NCBI GenBank assembly: GCA_027312225.1
Contig: DAICXK010000004.1
Location: forward strand, 1 to 64,000
Direction of reading: 5' to 3'
DNA: 64,000 nucleotides
From: Candidatus Saccharimonadota bacterium
GTDB taxonomy: Bacteria > Patescibacteriota > Saccharimonadia > Saccharimonadales > Saccharimonadaceae
How positions within the stretch are numbered: the first letter of the stretch is position 1; each line of letters starts with the position of its first letter. The translations under genes were made by a program, and so were the position numbers. Positions 57,425-64,000 of the stretch are shown here, piece by piece. The notes beneath the pieces were generated by a model. That model ran no database searches and had not been told where the DNA came from. It saw nothing but the letters and a program-made list of their open reading frames with translations.

Positions 57425-58309
57425 CTATTGTGGCTTGAGCTTTAGCGACACTGAGTTTACACAATGCCGTACATTCTTTGGCGTCAAATATTCGCCCTCA
57501 AATACATGTCCGAGATGCCCACCACAATTCGCACAGCTAATCTCGGTGCGGTGACCGTCAGCGTCAAGTGCTCGTTTGACAGCGCCAGGAATCTCATCGT
57601 CAAAGCTTGGCCAGCCACAATGTGCATCAAACTTATCTTCCGATTTATACAGCGGCGCCTCACACTGACGACAGACAAATGTACCCTGTCTGTGTTCGTC
57701 GAGCAGATCACCACTGAACGGCAGCTCCGTGCCCTTGTCTATAATGACGCGCTTTTCTTCATCGGTCAGATCATTCATCATCTGCCCCCCCCTGAACCAC
57801 TTCGTATACGCCTGCCGCACCTTTACGATTTTTGGCGCAATCACGATACTGCAATACCCGTTGGTAGGATTATTGGCAAAATAATCTTGGTGTTCTGGCT
57901 CGGCTTCGTAAAATGCGTCAAGTGGTGCAAGCTCGGTGACAATCGGATCGTCCCAGTTCGCCTGGGCGCGCCTGATTGCCGTCTCAAATGTTTGCTTTTG
58001 CGGCTCATCGGCATAGAACATCGCACTGCGATATTGAGAACCGACATCAGCACCTTGGCGATCTTTCGTAGTAGGATTATGAATCAGAAAAAAGATATCC
58101 AGTAAGGTCTCGGCTGGTAACACCGACTCATCAAATGTTACCTTCACTGCCTCAGCATGTCCCGTCGTACCCGTAGAAACAGTAGCGTAATTGGCGTCAC
58201 TCGCCAATCCGCCTGCATAACCACAGACAGAAGTTTCAACGCCCTTCAACCGTCGGAATACCGCATCTAGACACCAGAAGCAACCGCCTGCAAGTACATA
58301 TGTCGTCAT
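57425..58309 (-). CDS. msrAB: Peptide methionine sulfoxide reductase, MsrA-MsrB fusion
   Basis: 294 aa. The MsrA domain (1-160) has the catalytic GGCFWCLDAVFRRLKGV and later NPTNGYCSIVIAPK. The MsrB domain (175-294) has zinc cysteines (CRQCEAPLY; CANCGGHLGHVF), HCGWPSFDD and the catalytic RHCVNSVSLKL. Together they repair both epimers of methionine sulfoxide. No signal peptide, so cytoplasmic. Fits with the peroxiredoxin as oxidative-stress defence. Confidence 0.97.
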   Translation of the reverse strand: MTTYVLAGGCFWCLDAVFRRLKGVETSVCGYAGGLASDANYATVSTGTTGHAEAVKVTFDESVLPAETLLDIFFLIHNPTTKDRQGADVGSQYRSAMFYADEPQKQTFETAIRRAQANWDDPIVTELAPLDAFYEAEPEHQDYFANNPTNGYCSIVIAPKIVKVRQAYTKWFRGGQMMNDLTDEEKRVIIDKGTELPFSGDLLDEHRQGTFVCRQCEAPLYKSEDKFDAHCGWPSFDDEIPGAVKRALDADGHRTEISCANCGGHLGHVFEGEYLTPKNVRHCVNSVSLKLKPQ

Positions 58310-58341
58310 ACTCTAACGTAGCTTTCCACCTGTCACGCCAA

Positions 58342-58416
58342 TTATTTCGCCTGAGCATGTTTTGGCAAAACATTCCTCACACTCTCGGGAAGGTCGTTAA
58401 TTGATGCGTACGGCAT
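58342..58416 (-). pseudogene. Truncated ChaB-like micro-ORF, 24 codons
   Basis: AAAGGAGG lies at ideal spacing before an ATG encoding MPYASINDLPESVRNVLPKH, which matches the start of ChaB-family proteins (about 60-80 aa), then AQAK and a stop. The rest of the ChaB domain is absent. Either a decayed chaB or a retained micropeptide. Confidence 0.6.
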
Positions 58417-58460
58417 TAGCGCCTCCTTTCATTTAACGATTTGTACTTTCTATTATAGCG

Positions 58461-58910
58461 CTATTCAACTCGCCTGGCAAAAGCCTCTTCGGTTTCGCGC
58501 ATGAAGATCTCCGCAACCTTTGGTCCGACGCCATGGAGTTTTTGCAAGCGTTTTGAGAACTCTTCCTCATCCTGACTACTCTCCAGCATAAGCCACAGTG
58601 ATCCTTCGTAATCGCGGAGTAGCTTTTCCATACACATCCGCAAACCGTGCTCCGTCACATGCTGGTAGCGCGTATACCCACCTTCGCGCAGCACACTCAC
58701 CAAGCGGCGTTCCGAAGCGTCAGTAATTGCCCAGGGTGTATCAAGCTTTTTTGTAATAAATAATTTCCACGTTGCAACAGCACTTTCCGAACGAATCGGC
58801 TTGCCAAAAAGATAACACAACAAAAACCAACGAAACAAATCTGTATCACCAGAAAATATATCAAGCTCAAACTCATCTGCAGTGTGATTTTTTTGCTCTG
58901 TGCGTGCCAT
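58461..58910 (-). CDS. Helix-hairpin-helix (endonuclease III-like) DNA-binding protein
   Basis: 149 aa. The C-terminal half contains LQKLHGVGPKVAEIFM, an HhH motif as in Nth/MutY glycosylases and related proteins. The catalytic Lys/Asp region and iron-sulfur cysteines of Nth are not visible. TATAAT lies 6 nt before the ATG. Divergent from the iron-permease-like gene. May bind DNA without being a glycosylase. Confidence 0.7.
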   Translation of the reverse strand: MARTEQKNHTADEFELDIFSGDTDLFRWFLLCYLFGKPIRSESAVATWKLFITKKLDTPWAITDASERRLVSVLREGGYTRYQHVTEHGLRMCMEKLLRDYEGSLWLMLESSQDEEEFSKRLQKLHGVGPKVAEIFMRETEEAFARRVE

Positions 58911-58951
58911 ACTTTCATTATACTCCGAGTCGAGAGGCGTATAATAGGCTC

Positions 58952-59287
58952 ATGAAAGCACTGAAAAAAGCCGAAAAGCTCCTCACATCACTCATGAATC
59001 ATCTTGCTGATTTCGTTGGCAAGCCACAGGTATTCGCAGTTGTCTTCTTGATTATGGTTGGTTGGTTTGGCGCCGGTTTGTTCCTAGAATATGAAACGTG
59101 GTTCGATATCATCGACTTTACGATCTTTGTTTCGACTTTCCTCCTCTTGTTTGTTTTGCAAAGCTCACAGAACGCCGACACAAAGGCAATCCAAGACAAG
59201 CTCGATGAAATCATCGACTCACTTCCCACGGCCGATCGCACAAAAGAAGGGGAAGAGAAGAAAATAAAACGTGGAGAAAAGGAATAA
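58952..59287 (+). CDS. Low-affinity iron permease-like membrane protein
   Basis: 111 aa. Two membrane helices (VFAVVFLIMVGWFGAGLFL; IIDFTIFVSTFLLLFVLQSSQNADTKAIQ) followed by KLDEIIDSL match the PF04120 low-affinity iron permease family. ATG 58952 is 6 nt behind TATAAT; the track start lies in the divergent gene. Lys/Glu tail. Part of the metal-handling group. Confidence 0.8.
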   Translation: MKALKKAEKLLTSLMNHLADFVGKPQVFAVVFLIMVGWFGAGLFLEYETWFDIIDFTIFVSTFLLLFVLQSSQNADTKAIQDKLDEIIDSLPTADRTKEGEEKKIKRGEKE

Positions 59288-59384
59288 CGACTCGTTACGA
59301 CATACAAACAGATTTTACTCGCCTTGTGTTTGCCGAGCAGTTACAATTATCAGCAAGCGCCCCCTATGCTACACTAGGGATGTT

Positions 59385-59852
59385 ATGCGAAAGAAAATTG
59401 TGATCTTTGCAGGCTCAATTCTCGCTTCTCTTGCTGCGGGTGCCGTCGGCTCATTTGCTACTGTACCGAACATTCCTTCATGGTACGCCGATCTCAACAA
59501 ACCACCGCTTCTGCCACCGAACGAAGTCTTTGGACCAATATGGACACTGCTTTATATTTTGATGGGTGTCGCGCTTGCATTAGTCATTTTGCGCCAAGCA
59601 GGCAGCAAAACCTCTGCATACTTCTGGTTTAGCGCTCAACTCCTACTCAACACACTCTGGTCAATTGTCTTCTTCGGACTTCACCTGCCTTGGATCGCAG
59701 CCATTATCATCGCTCTACTTATCGCATCAATCATCATGACTATCCTAACATTCCGCAAGCTCGTACCTGCGACTATCTGGCTGCTCATTCCGTATCTCGC
59801 CTGGGTTTGCTTCGCGACCTATCTCAATGTTGGCGTCGCCATCCTCAACTAG
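59385..59852 (+). CDS. TspO/MBR family membrane protein
   Basis: 155 aa, five membrane helices. PSWYADLNKPPLLPPNEVFGPIWTLLYILMG is the family signature, and WFSAQLLLNTLWSIVFFGLH and PYLAWVCFATYLN complete it. TspO proteins bind tetrapyrroles and lipids and respond to stress. ATG 59385 follows TACACT by 9 nt. Confidence 0.95.
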   Translation: MRKKIVIFAGSILASLAAGAVGSFATVPNIPSWYADLNKPPLLPPNEVFGPIWTLLYILMGVALALVILRQAGSKTSAYFWFSAQLLLNTLWSIVFFGLHLPWIAAIIIALLIASIIMTILTFRKLVPATIWLLIPYLAWVCFATYLNVGVAILN

Positions 59853-59860
59853 CAACTGCG

Positions 59861-60115
59861 ATGGCTTTCAATCATTACGCAAAAATCAAACGGATCCTTA
59901 CCGAACAGCCAGAGGGCTGGTATATCCGACGTATCGACAAGCCAACCACCGCCAAGAACTTTCGCGGCGAAACAGTTCACTATGACCACTACTATCGCAT
60001 CTACACCGCCGATAGTGCACCGATCAAATATTGCAAGTTTCAAAAAATCGACAAGCTTGCCAGCATTCTCAACACGACAGAAGAAGAATTGCCAATTGTT
60101 GAAGAAATGGAATAG
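59861..60115 (+). CDS. Hypothetical protein, 84 aa
   Basis: Starts 8 nt after the tspO stop (MAFNHYAKIKRILTEQPEGW), so it is likely co-transcribed. Basic N-terminal half with several tyrosines (YDHYYRIY), acidic C-terminus. No family recognised. The longer track ORF lies inside tspO in another frame. Confidence 0.65.
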   Translation: MAFNHYAKIKRILTEQPEGWYIRRIDKPTTAKNFRGETVHYDHYYRIYTADSAPIKYCKFQKIDKLASILNTTEEELPIVEEME

Positions 60116-60117
60116 TC

Positions 60118-60381
60118 CTACTGTGCCGTGCGCAGGATTTTTTCCATCGCCCTGCCCCTTACCAACTCATCAATGAGCTTATCGAGATAACGAATTTCAC
60201 ACATCAGCGGGTCCTCGATGTTTTCGATCCGCACACCGCAAATGACGCCAGTAATAAGTGTCCTGTTGGTATTCAGTTTTGGCGCCTGCGCAAAGAAATC
60301 TTCAAAATTCGTTTCATCCGCCAGCGCTTTTTCTAATTCCGCTTGGCTATACCCCGTTAACCAACGAATGACCTCATCGAC
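60118..60381 (-). pseudogene. DUF2200-family gene remnant lacking its N-terminus
   Basis: The minus-strand frame [20 protein letters not shown], then [34 protein letters not shown] and [15 protein letters not shown] reproduces the C-terminal three quarters of DUF2200 proteins. No start codon precedes it: an in-frame TAA stands at 60382-60384, and the sequence beyond (GGAELIPKGRARAKV) looks like the end of another protein. A decayed or rearranged gene. Confidence 0.65.
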
Positions 60382-60474
60382 TTAGACCTTCGCCCGAGCC
60401 CGACCCTTGGGAATCAACTCGGCACCGCCACTGCAGAAACGAAGGGCTTTTATTAAAAAGCAGGAGTTCTGACG

Positions 60475-60663
60475 ATTTCGAAATTGACAAAGGAAGAAAA
60501 ACGAGCCGAAGATTATAAGGAATGGCGAGAGTTTCGCGAAAACTTTCCCGCCCTACCTTGGAAAGCTTGGGGTAGTTGGTTCAGCTGGGGCAGCCCGGTC
60601 AGACTGGGACTATTTTTCATCGAAATAGCCGCCGCACTCTGGATATTTTCCCAGATGTTCTAG
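60475..60663 (+). CDS. Small membrane-associated protein with a non-AUG start
   Basis: Frame TKEEKRAEDYKEWREFREN, then FPALPWKAWGSWFSWGSPV and a terminal hydrophobic helix (LGLFFIEIAAALWIFSQMF). AGGAG lies 8 nt before ATT 60475; TTG 60484 is the other candidate. There is no ATG until the penultimate residues. A strong terminator follows directly. Too short for the ORF track. Coding is inferred from composition, SD and terminator. Confidence 0.5.
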   Translation: MSKLTKEEKRAEDYKEWREFRENFPALPWKAWGSWFSWGSPVRLGLFFIEIAAALWIFSQMF

Positions 60664-60665
60664 CA

Positions 60666-60700
60666 AGGAATACCACCCGAGGAAATCGGGTGGTATTCCT
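60666..60700 (+). terminator. Strong rho-independent terminator
   Basis: AGGAATACCACCCGA-GGAAA-TCGGGTGGTATTCCT, a perfect 15-bp stem directly after the small 60475 gene. Confidence 0.85.
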
Positions 60701-60739
60701 ATCTTCAGTTCTGAAACTCAATTTACAGATTAGATTTTA

Positions 60740-61072
60740 CTAATACAGCCTTCCGCCGAGCGGCGCCTCCCTATCCGCCGTCACCAACACACAATTCCCT
60801 TTACCGTCTGGCACACCAAGCGTCAACACCTCAGACGTCACAGGTCCAATCTGGCGCGACGGGAAGTTTACGACGGCAAGAATTTGCTTGCCCGTCAGTT
60901 CCTCTTTTAAATAGTTTTGCGGTAATTGCGCGCTGGATTTCTTGACGCCAATCTCATCACCAAAATCAATCGTCAATTTATACGCAGGTTTGTGCGCCTC
61001 GGGAAAATCTTGTACATCAACAATCTTCCCGACGCGGATATCTAGTTTTTCAAAATCATCATAGGTTGCCAT
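60740..61072 (-). CDS. csaA: Stand-alone tRNA-binding domain protein (CsaA/Trbp111-like)
   Basis: 110 aa OB-fold domain: FEKLDIRVGKIVDVQDFPEA, KPAYKLTIDFGDEIGVKKSSAQL, ILAVVNFPSRQIGP and SEVLTLGVPDG are the CsaA signature. CsaA/Trbp111 dimers bind tRNA or act as chaperones. TATACT lies 6 nt before the ATG. Because MetG here lacks its C-terminal tRNA-binding domain, this protein could supply that function in trans. Confidence 0.93.
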   Translation of the reverse strand: MATYDDFEKLDIRVGKIVDVQDFPEAHKPAYKLTIDFGDEIGVKKSSAQLPQNYLKEELTGKQILAVVNFPSRQIGPVTSEVLTLGVPDGKGNCVLVTADREAPLGGRLY

Positions 61073-61125
61073 GTCTCCAGTATAGCAATTCGCCTCTCCA
61101 CCCCTACCTGTGATACGCTAGAGAT

Positions 61126-61824
61126 ATGTCCGATACACCCCATATTGCAACCTCAAACAACCAACTAAATAAACTTCGTGCGTCAGTACTGGGCGCGAAT
61201 GATGGTATTGTCTCGACCGCAGGCTTAGTCCTGGGCGTAACTGGCGCTGCTGCATCAAAAGAAACGATTCTTCTTGCGGGATTTGCCGGACTAGTTGCAG
61301 GCGCGATTTCGATGGCAGCAGGTGAATTCGTCTCAGTCAGCAGCCAACGCGACAGCGAAAAGGCATTCTTAAACCGCACCAAGTCGCAAATCAAAAAAGA
61401 GCACGCCTCAGAGCTTGATGAGCTCGTCGAAATCTACACCGCAAAAGGTCTATCCGATAGCACCGCCCTACAGGCTGCCAAAGAACTACAACAAAATGGC
61501 ACCCTGATGGTCGAATTGGAAAAAGAGCTGGGCATCGATCCAGATGATCTTTCCAACCCGTGGAGCGCCGCCATTGCCTCAGCTACTTCATTTGTCATTG
61601 GCGCAGCCGTGCCGCTGGCAGCTATTGCGCTCGCACCCGCCGATCTACAGTTACCTATCACCGCAGGCGCAGTGCTACTCAGCCTTATCCTGACCGGCAC
61701 CTTCAGTGCGCGTGCGGGCCAAGCCGACAAAACTCGCGCTGCGCTACGTGTCGTCACCTGGGGTGTTGGTGCTATGGCGATTACGTACGCCATTGGACAC
61801 TTAGTCGGCGTTAGTATTAGCTAG
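61126..61824 (+). CDS. VIT/CCC1 family iron/manganese transporter
   Basis: 232 aa. N-terminal NKLRASVLGANDGIVSTAGLVLGVTGA and AGAISMAAGEFVSVSSQRDSE are diagnostic of VIT1/CCC1 proteins, followed by a charged metal-binding cytoplasmic stretch (FLNRTKSQIKKEHASELDEL) and three C-terminal membrane helices. Exports Fe2+ or Mn2+ from the cytoplasm in relatives. Leaderless-type TACGCT 6 nt before the ATG. Overlaps the convergent CDF gene by 8 nt. Confidence 0.94.
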   Translation: MSDTPHIATSNNQLNKLRASVLGANDGIVSTAGLVLGVTGAAASKETILLAGFAGLVAGAISMAAGEFVSVSSQRDSEKAFLNRTKSQIKKEHASELDELVEIYTAKGLSDSTALQAAKELQQNGTLMVELEKELGIDPDDLSNPWSAAIASATSFVIGAAVPLAAIALAPADLQLPITAGAVLLSLILTGTFSARAGQADKTRAALRVVTWGVGAMAITYAIGHLVGVSIS

Positions 61825-62743
61825 CCAAGACTTCGTCGGGCGTCTCGATCTCAACCTGAATGTGCCCAACAATCGGGATACGTTTATGCACCACGTGTTT
61901 GATGTTGTCGGTGATTTGCTCGATCTCGTCAGTATGCCGGTTGTCCTCGATGTGAACCTCCATGATAACCAGCAATCGCTCAGACCCAAGGTACATCGTC
62001 CGGAGGTCGAGCACTTCATTCACACCATCGACCGATACCGCAGCAGCAATAATCTCCTGCGAGGTTGTTGCATCAACCGCTTTACCGACAATCAGGTCGT
62101 GGACATCGCGTAGCAGCAGACAGGCCCCAACCATCATAGACAGACCAATAACAATACTACCGATACCGTCAAATTGTTCGTGCCCGGTTATGATAAAGAG
62201 AATTAGTGCAGTAAAACCAAACACGGCGGCCAATGTTCCTAATAGATCGATTACAAATGTCGCCTTTGTTTCAACGATACTCGATGACAACAATTGTTTC
62301 CACACGCTGCCACCGTTGCTGCGCTGCGCTAGGCGCTTTAGACTAAGACGAAATGCGTAAAAGTTCGTCATAAATCCGATGACTAGCATCACCATCGCAA
62401 TCCACACACTTTCAACTGGACCTGGGTTAACGAGTTGCTGATACCCAAAGTATAGTGACGCACCGCCTGTACCGGCAAACATGATAATTCCCGCGATCAG
62501 CACCCAAAAGAAGACTTCACGTCCATAGCCAAATTGAAAGTTGTGATCAGCCGTGCGCTTGGACCGACGAACGCCAAAAAATAATATGCCGCCCGTCACA
62601 AGGTCAGAGAGGCCCTGCAGGGCTTGTGCCAGCATGACAGTACTGCCCGTAATAATTGCCACAAAGATATTGAGCGCCACGTCAAATAAGCTAACAAACG
62701 CTGAGGTTGCGACAACCCTAAAGTCCGAGATAGGTTTACCCAT
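61817..62743 (-). CDS. Cation diffusion facilitator (CDF) metal efflux protein
   Basis: 308 aa, six membrane helices (about 1-200) and a C-terminal ferredoxin-like cytoplasmic domain (about 215-300). ALQGLSDLVTGGILFFG has the helix-2 Asp position of the metal site, and SSSIVETKATFVIDLLGTL the helix-5 site. The canonical HxxxD pattern is partly altered (QGLSD; ETKATFVID), so metal specificity may differ from zinc exporters. Convergent with VIT. Confidence 0.9.
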   Translation of the reverse strand: MGKPISDFRVVATSAFVSLFDVALNIFVAIITGSTVMLAQALQGLSDLVTGGILFFGVRRSKRTADHNFQFGYGREVFFWVLIAGIIMFAGTGGASLYFGYQQLVNPGPVESVWIAMVMLVIGFMTNFYAFRLSLKRLAQRSNGGSVWKQLLSSSIVETKATFVIDLLGTLAAVFGFTALILFIITGHEQFDGIGSIVIGLSMMVGACLLLRDVHDLIVGKAVDATTSQEIIAAAVSVDGVNEVLDLRTMYLGSERLLVIMEVHIEDNRHTDEIEQITDNIKHVVHKRIPIVGHIQVEIETPDEVLAS

Positions 62744-62838
62744 TTATGACTATTAAAATATACTCTCGATGATAAATCAAGATGCACGATAAATATAGAT
62801 TTTACATCCACCCCCTCAGTCGCTATACTGTATAAGTT

Positions 62839-63876
62839 GTGTCTGCAGAAACAGTAAACCCATTGAAAATTTTCTGGCTATCCAGCCTTATTACTATCAC
62901 GCTTGGCGTGCTGATGCTACTGCATGGCGGGCTGATGGGGTTCTTACTCTTTACCATCCTCGTTGTCCTCGAAGTCACCTTCAGCTTTGACAATGCCGTT
63001 ATTAATAGCCGTGTGTTGGTACGCATGTCGCCATTCTGGCAAAAGCTCTTCCTGACTGTTGGTATCTTTATTGCGGTGTTTGTGGTGCGTTTCCTGTTAC
63101 CTATTATCATTGTCATGCTGACGTCTGGACATGGTTTTATGGAGGTCGTCAACCTAGCCCTCTATAACCCAGATCAGTACGGTGAAACGCTTCACCACGC
63201 CGCCCCTACTATTGATGCCTTCGGTGGCACATTCCTGATCATGATCGGCATCAGTTACTTTATGGACCGTAAAAAGGATATTCACTGGTTGTCGCGTATC
63301 GAAAAGCAGCTGGCAAGGGCAGGCGGCTACCAGAATCTCACCGTCTTCGTCATGCTTAGCGCTGCCATGGCCCTTTATTTCACTGTTGATGATGCGCATA
63401 AGGTTACAGTGCTGGTGGCGTCAATCATCGGAACACTTCTCCATATTGGCCTCAATATTTTTGGGTCATTCTTTGAGAAACGGCAAAAAGCATCTGCCAC
63501 CAAGCTTGTCGGTTTAGCCGCCTTTGGATCGTTTATGTACCTTGAAGTTCTCGATGCCTCGTTCTCTTTAGACGGCGTCATCGGGGCGTTTGCCATCACC
63601 AACGAGATTGTTTTGATTATTGCAGGTCTTGGTGCCGGCGCAATCTGGGTACGTTCACTGACAGTATACCTGATGCGATCTGGCGCGTTAGGAAAATATC
63701 GCTATCTCGAACATGGCGCACACTGGGCGATCTTGGCGCTGGGAATCATCATGCTAGTCAAACTTTATCACGTCGAGCCGCCAGAGTGGTTCACGGGATC
63801 ACTAGGACTCATCGTTATTTCAGTCGCCATTATTTCCAGCGTGTTAGAGCGCCGGCGAAACACAGTAAGCTCGTAA
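62839..63876 (+). CDS. DUF475/TerC-like integral membrane protein
   Basis: 345 aa with about nine membrane helices. VLEVTFSFDNAVINSRVL and EVLDASFSLDGVIGAFAIT are paired motifs with acidic residues inside membrane helices, as in TerC/DUF475 proteins that are linked to metal-ion export and tellurite resistance. GTG start with TATACT 9 nt upstream. Third metal-related transporter in a row. Confidence 0.9.
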   Translation: MSAETVNPLKIFWLSSLITITLGVLMLLHGGLMGFLLFTILVVLEVTFSFDNAVINSRVLVRMSPFWQKLFLTVGIFIAVFVVRFLLPIIIVMLTSGHGFMEVVNLALYNPDQYGETLHHAAPTIDAFGGTFLIMIGISYFMDRKKDIHWLSRIEKQLARAGGYQNLTVFVMLSAAMALYFTVDDAHKVTVLVASIIGTLLHIGLNIFGSFFEKRQKASATKLVGLAAFGSFMYLEVLDASFSLDGVIGAFAITNEIVLIIAGLGAGAIWVRSLTVYLMRSGALGKYRYLEHGAHWAILALGIIMLVKLYHVEPPEWFTGSLGLIVISVAIISSVLERRRNTVSS

Positions 63877-63894
63877 TTACTGCTAGCCCAACGA

Positions 63895-64000
63895 TCACGC
63901 AGGACGAACTTTGTTAACGCTCAGTTGCTTTTTTCGATACGTCACAACACGCTTAATTAAGTCGACTGGCAACGGCTGATCATTCGGAAATTGTACCGAG
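63895..64000 (-). CDS. C-terminus of a probable DUF1801-like protein (runs off window)
   Basis: The visible frame reads VQFPNDQPLPVDLIKRVVTY and RKKQLSVNKVRPA before a stop. The FP-x-D-x-PLP-x-x-LI pattern resembles the end of DUF1801/YdhG proteins. The start is outside the window. Confidence 0.5.
   Translation of the reverse strand, partial: SVQFPNDQPLPVDLIKRVVTYRKKQLSVNKVRPA

Noticed and set aside
59690-59860. N-terminal extension of the 59861 gene
   Set aside because: It lies inside tspO in another frame; the ATG at 59861 just after the tspO stop is sufficient.
1-64000. Recoded UGA (glycine) as in SR1/Gracilibacteria
   Set aside because: TGA ends many genes at the expected family length, and no conserved glycine positions are encoded by TGA.

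Overview
The window looks like about 64 kb of a Patescibacteria (CPR) chromosome, most probably Candidatus Saccharibacteria (TM7). This is inferred from compact gene packing, many short lineage-specific hypothetical proteins, short housekeeping enzymes, pilins and peptidoglycan enzymes without larger biosynthetic operons, and a very high frequency of start codons lying 6-8 nt behind a -10 hexamer (leaderless style). TGA is used as a normal stop. There are seven tRNA genes: Glu-TTC, Lys-CTT, Arg-TCG, Gly-TCC, His-GTG, Arg-TCT and Pro-TGG. I see no rRNA and no CRISPR array.

1-13.9 kb is a nearly continuous minus-strand block: pyruvate kinase, phosphoglycerate kinase, triosephosphate isomerase, an acidic tail-anchored protein, a UvrD/PcrA helicase, an Rpf/G5-type cell-wall protein, RsmA, a YfiH-type protein, MetG, TatD and a cysteine desulfurase. 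13.9-17.8 kb is foreign in composition: three GC-rich genes with strong G/C third-position bias and long hairpins. Two of them lie inside a 2.9 kb segment bounded by imperfect inverted repeats (14796-14829 and 17705-17737). 17.8-25.1 kb carries an LPTTG-anchored DUF11 surface protein, a membrane histidine kinase, a methyltransferase-like protein, a response regulator and FolD.

25.2-35.8 kb is the most interesting part. Downstream of tRNA-Lys(CTT) lies an array of segments bounded by copies of the tRNA 3' end (CCCTCCA, often GGCCCTCCA). Five inner boundaries (B, C, E, F, H) have a GTTGCAATAG-like arm starting exactly 22 nt to the left; at a sixth, D, the phase is kept but the match is weak. 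Four have a GCTTATGCTTAAA-like arm to the right. Four segments are complete one-gene cassettes in the same orientation as the tRNA: a GC-rich unknown, an exonuclease/endonuclease/phosphatase family protein, a MazG-like protein and a NUDIX hydrolase. Another segment holds an ECF sigma operon. The largest carries a large serine recombinase whose stop codon lies in a boundary, with a Fic protein, a replication-relaxation-like protein, a PLD-like protein and regulators. One gene-less cassette may encode a structured RNA. I interpret this as repeated site-specific integration into one tRNA gene, giving an integron-like array built by a serine recombinase.

35.8-52.5 kb returns to core genes: murB, four type IV pilin-like genes, glyA, murA fused to a helix-turn-helix domain, a tRNA cluster, a DHODH, a membrane-tethered two-AAA Clp-like ATPase, murT-gatD, a peroxiredoxin, an OpgC-like membrane protein and a glycosyltransferase. 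52.6-53.4 kb is another GC-rich island next to tRNA-Pro. 53.4-64 kb holds small stress, repair and metal-homeostasis genes (YdeI-like, ZIP, DUF1801, MsrAB, HhH, iron-permease-like, TspO, a CsaA-type tRNA-binding protein, VIT, CDF, DUF475) with several gene remnants (chaB, DUF2200).
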